Counted from the stretch's first letter, positions 30,287-39,340 are shown. The stretch: DNA of 64,000 bases from Actinomycetes bacterium (GCA_021808665.1 JAKBBA010000010.1:23716-87715); one strand, 5' to 3'. The notes: a model not told the origin generated them from the letters alone. Numbers and translations are program-made.

Positions 30287-31456
30287 ATGACAGACACGAT
30301 CCGACTGGGGCGCGTAGCAGGGGTCAAAGTCGGGCTTCACTGGAGTCTGTTGGTAATGGTCGCTTTGGTCGCTGTCGGCCTGGCGAAGAGTAGGTTCGTG
30401 ATCGACGCTCCCGGGTACTCGAACCTCGCCTACGAGACCGCCGGCGTGCTGACTGCCCTCGGACTTCTCTTCGGCGTGCTCCTCCACGAGTTAGGCCACG
30501 CCGTCGTGGCACGCCGAAGGCACCTCAGCGTCGACGGAATCACTTTGAGCTGGATGGGAGGTGTCACGAGAATCGAAGGTGACAGCCCTTCCCCAGCGAC
30601 TGAGCTTCTCGTTTCGGGTGTCGGTCCCCTGACCAGCGCCGCCCTGGGTGGCGCTCTGTGGCTGCTGCGTTCCGCACTGCTCTCCACTTCGCTCGCCCGC
30701 ACCGGCGGCGACGCCCTGGCGATCGCAGCCCTCGGATGGCTGGCGTGGATAAATATCGTCCTAGCAATCTTCAACATCCTTCCCGCAGCTCCCCTCGACG
30801 GTGGTCGGGTGCTGCACGCAGTCATCTGGCTCACCGGAAGAGACCGCTGGAAGGCGACGCAGGTAGCAGCGTGGGCGGGCACGATCCTTGGCGTTGCGGT
30901 AGTCGTAGCTGGTTTCGTGGCCACGGCTCGCTCTCACAGCGTGCTCGACGGCTTCATCGTGGGCTTCGTCGGGTGGTGGCTTCTCGTGTCAGCGCGCGCT
31001 GAGCTTTCAGAAGGTTCCGCCCGCCACGCGCTCGAAGGCGTCCGTATCGCCGACGTGATGCGCCCGGTTGGTGAGGCCCCCGGGTGGATCACGGTCCGCA
31101 ACTTCGTCGAAACCTACGGCGCCGCGCGACCCGGCTGGGTGTGGCTGCTTCGGGACTGGAACGGGGGATACGGCGGGGTGCTTCTCGGCGACCTCATTGC
31201 GGGCGTCCCATACCCCCAGTGGGATGTAGCGAGACCGATCGACTTCGCCATGCCGATCGCGTCGGCCGTCGGGTCCGGTCCCGACGAGGACGCCCTCAGT
31301 GTCGCAGGACGCATGGGCAACGCCAAGGTCGTGCTCGTAGTAGCCGACGGCCACACCCAAGGCGCTGTGTTGGAGAGGGATCTAGAGTCACTGATGCGTA
31401 CCGGCGGTCAACCCTTGGCGTTCAGAAGGCCCGTGGCAGGTCAGGCCCGCTCCTAG
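30287..31456 (+). CDS. Site-2 protease family (M50) membrane metalloprotease
   Basis: A 389-residue intramembrane protease of the SpoIVFB/Rip3-like group. The zinc motif HELGH is at residues 67-71 within LLFGVLLHELGHAVVARR, and NILPAAPLDGGRVLHAVIW (about 165-183) supplies the third ligand Asp. Six hydrophobic segments precede a soluble C-terminal part (230-389) with a CBS-like pattern, a typical regulatory add-on. Such enzymes cleave anti-sigma factors or other membrane proteins inside the bilayer. The substrate is unknown; no sigma or anti-sigma gene is adjacent. Confidence 0.9.
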   Translation: MTDTIRLGRVAGVKVGLHWSLLVMVALVAVGLAKSRFVIDAPGYSNLAYETAGVLTALGLLFGVLLHELGHAVVARRRHLSVDGITLSWMGGVTRIEGDSPSPATELLVSGVGPLTSAALGGALWLLRSALLSTSLARTGGDALAIAALGWLAWINIVLAIFNILPAAPLDGGRVLHAVIWLTGRDRWKATQVAAWAGTILGVAVVVAGFVATARSHSVLDGFIVGFVGWWLLVSARAELSEGSARHALEGVRIADVMRPVGEAPGWITVRNFVETYGAARPGWVWLLRDWNGGYGGVLLGDLIAGVPYPQWDVARPIDFAMPIASAVGSGPDEDALSVAGRMGNAKVVLVVADGHTQGAVLERDLESLMRTGGQPLAFRRPVAGQARS

Positions 31457-31537
31457 CCGGGTAGCCCGAACCAGCTCCGGCTACTCTCCCCATACTGGTA
31501 GAGATCCTGTAAGATCATTGGCGTTGGTACTTGACAT

Positions 31538-31885
31538 GGGGGTGACTGGCTTCGACTTCGGTTGTCGATTCGGGAGAAGCGAGCCGTGGTTTCAGGAACC
31601 ACGTTAAAGAGCCTGAAAACAAAAACAAATGCCGAGCCTCAGCTCGCACTGGCTGTCTAAGAAATAGCCCGTCCGTCCGACCCCAGCCCTGCGGGTCGGG
31701 TCCGGGCGTCATCAAGTAGGGCTCACCTGGTGGTAGCGCTGGCGGACCACCGGGGAAATTCAGCTGGCTAAGGCACCTCGCCGCTGCTGGTGGCGAGCGA
31801 GGCGCCCGACATCAAGCCACCAGATGCGCTCGGAGAAGGCCCGTTGAGTCATCGAAGGACGCGGGTTCGATTCCCGCCACCTCCA
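31538..31885 (+). ncRNA. ssrA: Transfer-messenger RNA (tmRNA)
   Basis: The 5' end GGGGGTGACTGGCTTCGAC and 3' GCGGGTTCGATTCCCGC T-arm (31861-31877) are diagnostic. Acceptor GGGGGTG pairs with CACCTCC (31878-31884) with one G-U pair; A at 31885 is the discriminator. The coding part ends with codons for Leu-Ala-Leu-Ala-Val then TAA (31658-31660), followed by pseudoknot helices. The peptide from the GCC at 31631 reads AEPQLALAV; the resume codon may lie one to three codons earlier. The usual terminal Ala-Ala is replaced by Ala-Val. Confidence 0.95.
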
Positions 31886-31903
31886 CCTGACGTAACGAAA
31901 AGC

Positions 31904-31938
31904 CCACTGGTGTCCGCCTACTGGGTGGGCACCAGTGG
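31904..31938 (+). terminator. Hairpin downstream of tmRNA
   Basis: Arms CCACTGGTGTCC and GGGCACCAGTGG form a 12-bp stem with one G-U pair and an 11-base loop, 19 bases after the tmRNA 3' end. No T-tract follows. It probably ends the tmRNA precursor or marks its processing. Confidence 0.55.
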
Positions 31939-32064
31939 CGCGTACGGCGCCGATTTACCGCTAGTTGATCGTTCATGACGGCCGTCGTCCGATTGGCATT
32001 GTCAGCGCCACCGGCATGGAGCGGATGGACAGGTACGGTGACATCGGCCGGCTTCTGCGGATGT

Positions 32065-33492
32065 CTAGGCCGAAGCCGCTGCCGGGACGGTGAACCCTAC
32101 CCCGGCTATCGCGTAGGCCGGCAGGGTGATCGTGGTGCCGACGAGGCCGGTGGCGCGGGTCAGGCCCGAGACTGCCGTGGTAGGGGAACCGCTGACGGAC
32201 ACGGTGGAAGCCCCCACTGACAGGCCGGTCCCTGTGCCGGCGGGCACGGTGACGGACTGGTCGGTCAGGTTGATCAGGACCGTTCGGGTGCCGTTCGGAC
32301 CGTCGAAAGACACCCCGATCACCCCAGCAGCGCCATCTGGCAGGGAGGGCGCCGCGCTGAAGGAGAGCGGCGTCGCCGTGTTCGCCTGGACGGAGGCGTT
32401 GGTCAAGAGCATCAGCGCCTCTCCCGCCACCGTCGGTTGCGGAGCCGGGCCTGAGGTGAAGGCACCCGTGGAGGGGGTGCCGAACAGATCCCAGTAGTCG
32501 TCTAGCTGCACCCGGGGTGACTGGTCGAACAGGGACATCGTCTCGGCTACGTAGAGCCCGTGGAGCCAGGTGGTACCCCGAGGCGGTTCCCCGCCCGAGA
32601 GGCCCTGCAGGGACAGGTTGAACTCGGTGAACCAGATCCGGTACCGGCTGGGAATGGCCGCCATGACCTGCTGGGTGGATCGCCAACTGGTCTGGGCAGC
32701 GGCAAGAACCTGCGCCGGAGTGGGGTCCTTGCCCATCGGAGAGGAGTAATCGTGCAGCGTGAGAGCGTTGATGTCCGCGCCGGCCATGGAGAGCAAGGTG
32801 GAGTTCCAGGACTTCTCGCGTGCGGTGCTCTGCGGGAGAGACCCGACCGCGGCGATCTGGGCATCGGGAAACTCAGCCCGGATCGCCGGCGCCCACTGCG
32901 CCACGGTACGTGCATAGGAGGCTGCGGTCGGGAACCCCTTCAGGTAACTGCTCGTGTTCAGGTAGAACTCGTTGCCCAGCTCGACATAGCGCACCGGGAT
33001 CCCCAGGTTCTGGGCGGTGTGCAGCATCATTAGCTGGTCCGCCAGGCTGGAGGTGAGCAGGTTTAGGTCGAAGACGGGAATGGCCCCGGTCTCCCCGACG
33101 ATACCTCGCAGGGTCTGCAGGGTGAAGCCGTAGTCGCGGACCCGGCCCGGCTTCGATTTGCCGGTGCCGGAGGTGGTCGCGGGCTGGTTCACCGATCCGC
33201 TCTGCCAGTTCCAGTAGTTCGCGATCGCTCCGCCCGGGTAGCGAATCGTTCCGCCCCGATAGTCCCCCAACGCGGTGATCACCCCGGGTGCGGCGAAATC
33301 CTCACCGACCCCGGAGTAATCCAGGTTCGACCCGTTGATCGGTGCGCTCAACGCCATCGGGGATCCCGCCCGGACCCCGACCCCAGCAGGATGCCCGCCG
33401 CTGGAAGACCGGTGTGTCACCACAGCGTCACCACACCCGGCCATGAGAAGCAGCAATGCGGTAGCGATCACAAGACTCGCCTTGGCGAACAT
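32065..33492 (-). CDS. Lipoprotein with clan GH-A glycoside hydrolase-like domain
   Basis: The ATG at 33492 gives 475 residues with a lipoprotein signal: MFAKASLVIATALLLL followed by lipobox LMAGC. Upstream codons in the same frame lack signal character. The mature part looks like a TIM barrel of clan GH-A: YVELGNEFYLN carries an Asn-Glu pair fitting the acid/base, and RIWFTEFNLS a Glu fitting the nucleophile, followed by a C-terminal beta-rich domain. Family (GH39, 51, 79 or other) and substrate are not clear. It could turn over the cell's own polysaccharide. Confidence 0.75.
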   Translation of the reverse strand: MFAKASLVIATALLLLMAGCGDAVVTHRSSSGGHPAGVGVRAGSPMALSAPINGSNLDYSGVGEDFAAPGVITALGDYRGGTIRYPGGAIANYWNWQSGSVNQPATTSGTGKSKPGRVRDYGFTLQTLRGIVGETGAIPVFDLNLLTSSLADQLMMLHTAQNLGIPVRYVELGNEFYLNTSSYLKGFPTAASYARTVAQWAPAIRAEFPDAQIAAVGSLPQSTAREKSWNSTLLSMAGADINALTLHDYSSPMGKDPTPAQVLAAAQTSWRSTQQVMAAIPSRYRIWFTEFNLSLQGLSGGEPPRGTTWLHGLYVAETMSLFDQSPRVQLDDYWDLFGTPSTGAFTSGPAPQPTVAGEALMLLTNASVQANTATPLSFSAAPSLPDGAAGVIGVSFDGPNGTRTVLINLTDQSVTVPAGTGTGLSVGASTVSVSGSPTTAVSGLTRATGLVGTTITLPAYAIAGVGFTVPAAASA

Positions 33493-33623
33493 GGCTCCAA
33501 TGATCGGCCCAGCGTGTGAGCAGTTCATTAGGAAAATGTGAGCGTCCCGTGACTTTCCTCCGCCGGGTGGGCGCGAACGCCGCACCACGTACGCCGAGAT
33601 AGTCGACCCGGCCAGGGAACGAT

Positions 33624-35021
33624 CTAAACTGCGAGGAATAGTAGCCTTTCACGGTCCGCTGGTTCGAGCATGTCGATTACTGCGCGGATCGGCTTGGTCG
33701 GGCCGACCATCTGCTTCAGGGCGGCCGCCCCGGCCCCGTGCGCTGGAACGCCGGTGGTAAGCAACACCAGCGGCCCGCCGCCGGCTTCTCGCAGAACTGC
33801 CGCTTTGGCCAGAGCTTTCCAAAGCGTGTCCGCCCGTCTCAAGCCACCCCGATAAGTTGTGAAGCTCCCGGCGACGTCGAAATACCACAGTTTCCCTTTG
33901 GCGTCGCAGCCGGTGAAGTCGACGGATAGCCCGCCCGCTTGGCGCCGGGCGGCGCGAACGTCGGTGAAGCCGGCGAGCTCGACGGCCAGGCGGGCGACGT
34001 CTCTGGCGGCTAGGCCATCTTCGAGCGCGCGCAACAAGCGTCGTTCGCCGTCGCCGGCGGGCGCCGCCCCGACCGCCAGAGGCAGGCGCGGTGTCGCCGT
34101 CTCGCGCACAAGCGCCTGGCGTTCGGCGTCGATCCGCTTCTCGGCCAAGCTGATGTACGTCTGGTCGAGGTCGTAGCCGGCATAGTGGCGTCCCGTCCGG
34201 ATCGCCGCCACAGCCGTCGTACCCGACCCAACGAACGGGTCGAGCACTAAGTCGCCCCGATAGGTGTACAAGTCGATGAGGCGAGCCGGAAGCTCTACGG
34301 GGAAAGGGGCGGGGTGGCCGACGCGGGTGGCGCTCTCGGCGGGAATCTCCCACACGTCGAGGGTGTCCTCCATGAAGTCATCTCGGGTCATCGACACCTC
34401 CGACGGCAGCCGGCGCGCAGAGCGCTCCTTCGCCGAGACAGCACGGTCGAAGCGGCCCTTGCTAGCCACGATCACCCTTTCGGTGAGATCCCGCAGCACC
34501 GGGTTAGCCGGTCGCTGGAAACTACCCCACGCGCACGAACCCGACGAGCCTCTCTGCTTGACCCAGATGATCTCACCCCGCAACAGCAGTCTCAGGTCGT
34601 CCTGCAAGATGGTGATCACGTCCGCCGACAGCGACCGGTAAGGGCGCCGGCCGAGGTTGGCAACGTTGACGGCTATACGACCGCCAGGCTCGAGTTTCTG
34701 CACGCACCTGGCGAACACCTGCCGCAGAAGTTCGAGATACTCCAGGTAGGTGGCTGGGACGCCGCCTTCGCCCAGCTCCTCCTCGTAGCTTTTGCCGGCG
34801 AAGTACGGCGGTGAGGTCACGACCAACGCGACCGACGAGTCGGGAACCTCGTCCATGCGTCGGGCGTCGCCGGCGAAGAGCTTGTCGATCGCCCTGTGGT
34901 CGGCCACCTCCGATTCTTCGGACAACACTGGCGGAGCGAACCTGGAGTAGAAGCCGCTGGCGTCGTGGCTTTCCCGCTTGGACACCCCGAACGCCGAAGT
35001 GGAAGTAGAGCGCCGCGCCAT
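33624..35021 (-). CDS. Class beta DNA methyltransferase with extra C-terminal domain
   Basis: A 465-residue protein. The catalytic TSPPY motif IV (69-73) precedes the SAM-binding DPFVGSGTTAVAA motif (261-273), the permuted order of class beta N6-adenine/N4-cytosine methyltransferases. An insert of about 150 residues between them would hold the target recognition region. Residues about 320-465 form a separate domain (SVDFTGCDAKGKLWYFDVAG, then LVLLTTGVPAHG) reminiscent of a PD-(D/E)XK nuclease core, though an E-x-K triad is not evident. No restriction gene is adjacent, so it may be solitary. Recognition site unknown. Confidence 0.85.
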   Translation of the reverse strand: MARRSTSTSAFGVSKRESHDASGFYSRFAPPVLSEESEVADHRAIDKLFAGDARRMDEVPDSSVALVVTSPPYFAGKSYEEELGEGGVPATYLEYLELLRQVFARCVQKLEPGGRIAVNVANLGRRPYRSLSADVITILQDDLRLLLRGEIIWVKQRGSSGSCAWGSFQRPANPVLRDLTERVIVASKGRFDRAVSAKERSARRLPSEVSMTRDDFMEDTLDVWEIPAESATRVGHPAPFPVELPARLIDLYTYRGDLVLDPFVGSGTTAVAAIRTGRHYAGYDLDQTYISLAEKRIDAERQALVRETATPRLPLAVGAAPAGDGERRLLRALEDGLAARDVARLAVELAGFTDVRAARRQAGGLSVDFTGCDAKGKLWYFDVAGSFTTYRGGLRRADTLWKALAKAAVLREAGGGPLVLLTTGVPAHGAGAAALKQMVGPTKPIRAVIDMLEPADRERLLFLAV

Positions 35022-35157
35022 CGCCCCGTGATACTACGCACTTTGCCATCCAGGATCGTCCCGGTCGCCTCGGGGAGAAAGCGGCTCTCCCCCGTCTGCG
35101 AAGGGATCAAGTTGCTGTGTTAGCCTGCCGACAGACTCGGACGGAGAGGACTCACGT

Positions 35158-35547
35158 ATGCCGACACGAGGATATGCGGGACGCGAACCCGGTGAGCACC
35201 GCCCCGGGGGCACTAACGGCGCTAACGACGCCGGTCCGAGCGCCAAACAGATGTCAGCTCCGACTCGGCTGATGTACGCCGTCTTCAACGAAGGTCCGCT
35301 CGGCAAGCTCCTGAAATACGGCCCTCCCAGCCCGTGGCACAGAGCTGGGTTGATCCTCATTCTGTTGATAGTGGTTGTGGGGCTCGTCCACGACATGGCG
35401 CGAAGTGCTCTCGCGCTGTGGACCGCGGTGGTCATCTTTGCGCTGATCTTTCTGATAGTCCCCGTCGGCTGGGCGTACGCCCAGTACTGGAACCGCCGTC
35501 ATCCGGAACTGGTCGAAGAGGAGGAACGCAAACGCCAGAGCCGCTAA
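35158..35547 (+). CDS. Small two-segment membrane protein, unknown function
   Basis: 129 residues; GGAGAGGA lies just upstream of the ATG. A polar, Gly-rich N-terminus (1-60) is followed by two hydrophobic segments (LILILLIVVVGLV and LWTAVVIFALIFLIVPVGWA) and a charged Glu/Arg tail. No family recognised. It lies divergent from the methyltransferase gene and convergent with the last gene of the T7SS region. Confidence 0.65.
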   Translation: MPTRGYAGREPGEHRPGGTNGANDAGPSAKQMSAPTRLMYAVFNEGPLGKLLKYGPPSPWHRAGLILILLIVVVGLVHDMARSALALWTAVVIFALIFLIVPVGWAYAQYWNRRHPELVEEEERKRQSR

Positions 35548-35596
35548 CCAAATCCCGACGCGCCGGCATGCTAGCGGAGCGGTCGTCCTGGCGATC

Positions 35597-36232
35597 TCAG
35601 CGGATGTTGAACACCGCCAACACTACGAGGAACAAGACAAAGACCACTATCGCCCACAAGAACATGATCGGGAACGACCGGTACCACAAGCCTCTCACGG
35701 CGCGGTGATGCCGGCGGTTCACTGACCACGGCCCTCTCATCGGCCAACGCCCGAGGGGCTCGGCGACCAACGGCAGACCGTGAGCCGCAAGCCTTGCCGC
35801 CGCCGGCTGCCACTGGGACCTCAGGCTCGTGTAGCGGTACTCGAACGTCGACGCCAACGTGCGCCCGTCCTCGTCGACGGCGAGAACCTTCCCGACTGTG
35901 AAAAAGCGGCTTGCGAGACTCGAGTAGTGGACCATCACGAACTGCTTCACCCCGGGAAGCTCAGGGTGCTGGTCGTCGCGCGCCCACCACGCGCACATCC
36001 TCACAGGCTTCTTGTCCCCCGAATGCCACGTCACCGTCCCCTCAGCAGGGTCGATCTCAATCTCGTAGCGTTCCATGGTCCCCCGGCGCATGAAAGCGTT
36101 GTACTTTCCGTAGTCCGGCGTGTCTACGTGAGGCTTGATCACCGCCGGCTTCATACGCCGGTAGCGCTCAACGGCAGCCGACAGCTTGCCGTCAGGCTCT
36201 ACCCCGCCGCCTTCGGTGTCGTCGTGGGTCAC
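35597..36232 (-). CDS. Tail-anchored membrane protein of unknown function
   Basis: 211 residues. An alpha/beta-like soluble region (YEIEIDPAEGTVTWHSGDKK, FVMVHYSSLASRFFTVGKV) precedes a C-terminal membrane segment FPIMFLWAIVVFVLFLVVL with only six residues after it, so it is a C-tail-anchored protein. Its ATG overlaps the preceding gene's stop codon by one base (36232), placing it as the last gene of the minus-strand T7SS-associated run. No family recognised. Confidence 0.65.
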   Translation of the reverse strand: MTHDDTEGGGVEPDGKLSAAVERYRRMKPAVIKPHVDTPDYGKYNAFMRRGTMERYEIEIDPAEGTVTWHSGDKKPVRMCAWWARDDQHPELPGVKQFVMVHYSSLASRFFTVGKVLAVDEDGRTLASTFEYRYTSLRSQWQPAAARLAAHGLPLVAEPLGRWPMRGPWSVNRRHHRAVRGLWYRSFPIMFLWAIVVFVLFLVVLAVFNIR

Positions 36233-36882
36233 TAAGCTCCTTTGGCAAGTTCCAACGCCAGCGAGGCGATGCCGTCGTGGAGGTCACGTCCAAAGCCTAT
36301 ATCGGTAGTTTCCGCCGCGACTGTAACGATCCTCTCCTCTGTGGTGACATCCGACGCCACGAACCATGTACCGGTGTGCACCACCCCCGAACTCTCAGCC
36401 CAGTCCAACCTGAAGCCTCGCTCCTCGTGTACACCCCTGCGGAAGGCCTCTGGAACGACGTTCAGAATGCTCCCACCAGCGTCCACCACGCTATCACACG
36501 TCACCTCGCAGAGCTGCTCCGCCAAGTCCTCCAACGTGACGGCGGATTCGACTTCGGAGAACTCCACTGTGGCAGCGGCCACCACTGGGTCCAGACCAGG
36601 TCCTCCCGCCAGGCAGGTTCCGAGGACAGACTCGAAGCCCAGAGCCTGCAGTCGACGTATCGCGTCCCCGACCACGACAGCTATCCTCTCGCCGAACCCG
36701 AACATGGCGTCCCACTCGGCGACCACGTCACGCGCGTCGTCGGTGGATTGATCCTCGACGGGACCGCCAAGCCATATGAGGCGCGTCGCTCTGCGAAGCT
36801 CCACGCCGGTAACACCCCCTCGTGCGAACGGGGGGACCGGGGCGCCACCCCCCGGGTCCGGCTCGCCATTCTGAGCCGTCAC
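36232..36882 (-). CDS. Unknown protein downstream of T7SS substrate gene
   Basis: 216 residues, soluble, acidic (VEFSEVESAVTLEDLAEQL), no signal peptide or membrane segment. Its start overlaps the upstream gene by 4 bp (ATGA, 36879-36882) and its end abuts the next gene, so it is translated as part of a coupled set of three. Size, acidity and position next to a T7SS-type substrate fit a chaperone or immunity protein, but this is inference; no family is recognised. Confidence 0.6.
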   Translation of the reverse strand: MTAQNGEPDPGGGAPVPPFARGGVTGVELRRATRLIWLGGPVEDQSTDDARDVVAEWDAMFGFGERIAVVVGDAIRRLQALGFESVLGTCLAGGPGLDPVVAAATVEFSEVESAVTLEDLAEQLCEVTCDSVVDAGGSILNVVPEAFRRGVHEERGFRLDWAESSGVVHTGTWFVASDVTTEERIVTVAAETTDIGFGRDLHDGIASLALELAKGA

Positions 36883-37541
36883 GAGGCGAAAACCCTCACT
36901 GTCGAAGCCATCGCGTCGAAGACTTTTACCATTGGCGCATCGGACGTGAGCGACCGCGACGAGAAACTCGCCTGAAGGCTCCGCGGCGAATCAGGTATCA
37001 CATACGTGTAGGAGATCTGGTCGGAGCGTTTGAAAACTCGCGATTCGCTGTCGAGCACCGAGGTGGACTCCCTCAGAGCGTCCAACCCGCCGATTCGCAG
37101 CATGGTGGCAGTTCGCGATACCTTCTCCTGCGTCGCTTCGCTGGTAAACCCGAAGTCTGCTGGTGTCAAAAGATCTGCGACGCGTACCGGCGACGGAACC
37201 AACGACACGATAAGTGCGGCGTCGAGGGGTATACCTCCAGGAGGCTCGACGAGCATGTAGGCGTCGATGGATCCTGCCGCTTTCGCCTCCTCGAAACGGC
37301 TACGGCAAGCCCCTGCGATCGCATCCCCGAACTCCGCAGCCACCGGTCCGCCGAGGCGAGCGCACGCCTTTTGGACCAACCGGACAATCTGGTCTTCCAG
37401 ATCGGCTTTCGAGCGGCTAGCGACCCTAAGATCGAACCGGAACCACCCAGGCGGGAGTATCATCCTGTAGGACATCTTGGACGATGAGGCTAGAGGCGCA
37501 TCGACAGGTGACCCCAGGGCTGCCACCTCGGAGGCTGCCAC
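36879..37541 (-). CDS. Unknown protein downstream of T7SS substrate gene
   Basis: 220 residues, soluble. The core starts around MSYRMILPPGWFRFDL (residue 23 on), so a start at that internal Met is possible. Mixed alpha/beta pattern with a helical segment LEDQIVRLVQKACARLGG. It begins seven bases after the stop of the T7SS-signal protein, consistent with co-expression. Might be an export chaperone (EspG-like role) or immunity factor; no sequence motif decides this. Confidence 0.6.
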   Translation of the reverse strand: MAASEVAALGSPVDAPLASSSKMSYRMILPPGWFRFDLRVASRSKADLEDQIVRLVQKACARLGGPVAAEFGDAIAGACRSRFEEAKAAGSIDAYMLVEPPGGIPLDAALIVSLVPSPVRVADLLTPADFGFTSEATQEKVSRTATMLRIGGLDALRESTSVLDSESRVFKRSDQISYTYVIPDSPRSLQASFSSRSLTSDAPMVKVFDAMASTVRVFAS

Positions 37542-37548
37542 TTCTTGG

Positions 37549-38925
37549 TCAACCCTTTACGAGGTCAATCACGTCTACTCCAAGAGAGAGATCGCTCGGG
37601 ATATCCCCTCCTACAGCATGATATTTGTAGGGATCCTCGAACGTCGACTTGGATTGACCCCACACGTCGTTAGTGACGGAGGCCAGTTTCGACACTCTCG
37701 TCCATTGGGCTGCACTCTTGACCTGGGCGTCGAAGGTCGTCGTGTCCGCACCGATGTCCTGGAGGGAGGTCTTGGCGTCCTTTATGGCTGAAGAGCTGAA
37801 CTTCGACGAGTGCCTCTCAAGAAAACCGACGATCTTCGGATGATCGTCCAAGAGGCTAGGAATCTTCTCTCCTTCTTTACCCCAGCTCTCCGCTTCAGTC
37901 TTGAAATCAGCCCGAGCCGCGTAACCGAGCTTTCGAGTGAAGTACTCCCCATAATCCGACTTGGCAACTTGGTAGGCTTCGTGCTGTCCGGTCTTTAGGG
38001 CGTCCTTAGTCGCAGTTTCTGTGATCGAGTCCGCTTCATTGCTTGCACCGTTACCGACAAGGTTCAGTCCCTCGGTGACGACGTCGCAGAGCACCGTGGT
38101 CAAGGTGTAGCCTTTAACGCCAGCGAACGCCAGCGCAGAGTCGTCCAGGATCTGCAGTGCTCCGAGGTCGATCTGTGCGACCCGTAGTACTCCACCCAGT
38201 GCCTCCGCTGCAGCGTCGAGAGGGGGCGGAAGGAAGAACCCCACGACTTGGACGATCGTGGCGATGTCCCCGATGATCGTCGAAAGAGTCGAGAGGATCT
38301 TGGAGATCTCTTCGAGGATCTTCGCATGCTCCCGGATCCAGTGTTGGACTCCGGCGACGAAATCTCCTACAGCACCTTCGACATCCTCCCACCAGTTGTT
38401 GGCCAGCCCGTCGTTGTTGATGACGTTCTGGATGGTGTTCGCAAGGTTGTTGGCTGAGCTTTCGTATTCGTCAGCGAGACGTTGACACTCCGCAAAGATT
38501 TGGTCTTGCGCCGAGTTGTAAGACAGCCATGCGTTGGCGTAGACAGATTGCTCTTTGCTTGAAGCGTTGGGCGGGGGTGCGCTCGGGGCTCGTAGCTCCT
38601 CTGCTCTTGCGAGCAGGTTCCTGGCCCGTGCTTGGAATCCGTACAGTTCGGAGGACCATGTCGACAGTGTCTGAGCAACTGTCGTATAGCGATGCTCTAT
38701 GGACCCTAGATGATCATGAAGCGATCTGGCTGCGCCGTCGAAGCTCTTGACTGCTTCGGACTCCCAGTTGACGTGGCTGGTTAGGCTGGACAGCGAATGG
38801 CGATTCTGTTCGACTTCTGATGCCACGTTGCGGTACAACGACGCCAGGTAGCTCACTTCACTGTCGTCACCCGGCGCCGGATTGCCCCCCAGGGGTTCCC
38901 AGTCCAGGCAATAGTTAGGCGACAT
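37549..38925 (-). CDS. Long T7SS-signal protein, putative secreted effector
   Basis: The ATG at 38925 gives 458 residues beginning MSPNYCLDWEPLGGNPAPGD, the pattern of the 'putative T7SS secretion signal' domain in actinobacterial polymorphic toxins. A WXG-like helical region (about 20-150) is followed by a hydrophobic stretch (ILSTLSTIIGDIATIVQVVG and ALGGVLRVAQIDLGAL) typical for such toxins before the variable C-terminus. The last about 130 residues match no toxin domain I know. It starts ten bases after the small ESX-like gene and is followed by three coupled unknown genes. Confidence 0.78.
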   Translation of the reverse strand: MSPNYCLDWEPLGGNPAPGDDSEVSYLASLYRNVASEVEQNRHSLSSLTSHVNWESEAVKSFDGAARSLHDHLGSIEHRYTTVAQTLSTWSSELYGFQARARNLLARAEELRAPSAPPPNASSKEQSVYANAWLSYNSAQDQIFAECQRLADEYESSANNLANTIQNVINNDGLANNWWEDVEGAVGDFVAGVQHWIREHAKILEEISKILSTLSTIIGDIATIVQVVGFFLPPPLDAAAEALGGVLRVAQIDLGALQILDDSALAFAGVKGYTLTTVLCDVVTEGLNLVGNGASNEADSITETATKDALKTGQHEAYQVAKSDYGEYFTRKLGYAARADFKTEAESWGKEGEKIPSLLDDHPKIVGFLERHSSKFSSSAIKDAKTSLQDIGADTTTFDAQVKSAAQWTRVSKLASVTNDVWGQSKSTFEDPYKYHAVGGDIPSDLSLGVDVIDLVKG

Positions 38926-38935
38926 CGCCGTTAGC

Positions 38936-39229
38936 CTACTTCCCCGACGACAGCGCACACGCCAGTTGTGAGTCCACCGCTGCGTACTGCTTGTGTGCGT
39001 GGACGAGCATCTTGTGGACTGCGTTCAAACTCTCCAAGAGCTTCTTGCGTTTGAACGACCAGTCGTCCTCGAAGCTTTGGACTGCACTTATGAGAGGCTG
39101 CGCGCCAATAGTGGAAAGATCCCCGTAGTTGACATTGGTCGTCGACTCGATGTTCGACGTGAGAGTGGCAAGCGTGTCCGCGGCTGACTTCAAGCTCTGA
39201 AGGTCAACACGAAGCGTCGAGACTGCCAT
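38936..39229 (-). CDS. Small ESX-like helical protein
   Basis: 97 residues from the ATG at 39229, which has GGAAAGGGG upstream; the longer open frame before it has no helical character. The chain is nearly all helical (LKSAADTLATLTSNIEST; a turn; FEDDWSFKRKKLLESLNAV), i.e. the helix-turn-helix hairpin of the WXG100/EspC-like superfamily, but without a W-x-G. Likely partner or co-substrate of the T7SS machine; may dimerise with the WXG100 protein upstream or the N-terminus of the effector downstream. Confidence 0.75.
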   Translation of the reverse strand: MAVSTLRVDLQSLKSAADTLATLTSNIESTTNVNYGDLSTIGAQPLISAVQSFEDDWSFKRKKLLESLNAVHKMLVHAHKQYAAVDSQLACALSSGK

Positions 39230-39340
39230 CCACAAACCCCTTTCCGGACCTCTCACAAGGCCCCCGCGTACAATCGTCCTAGCGTTGTACTGTGACACCC
39301 GCGTCAGCCAACGGGATGCGTCTCCTTTGGCTTCGACGTC

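Noticed and set aside
31790..31978. 62-codon plus-strand frame overlapping the tmRNA 3' half
   Set aside because: Lies within the structured tmRNA and its terminator hairpin.
31861..33500. Possible integrated element using the tmRNA 3' end as attachment site
   Set aside because: No integrase and no second copy of the tmRNA 3' sequence found downstream within the window.
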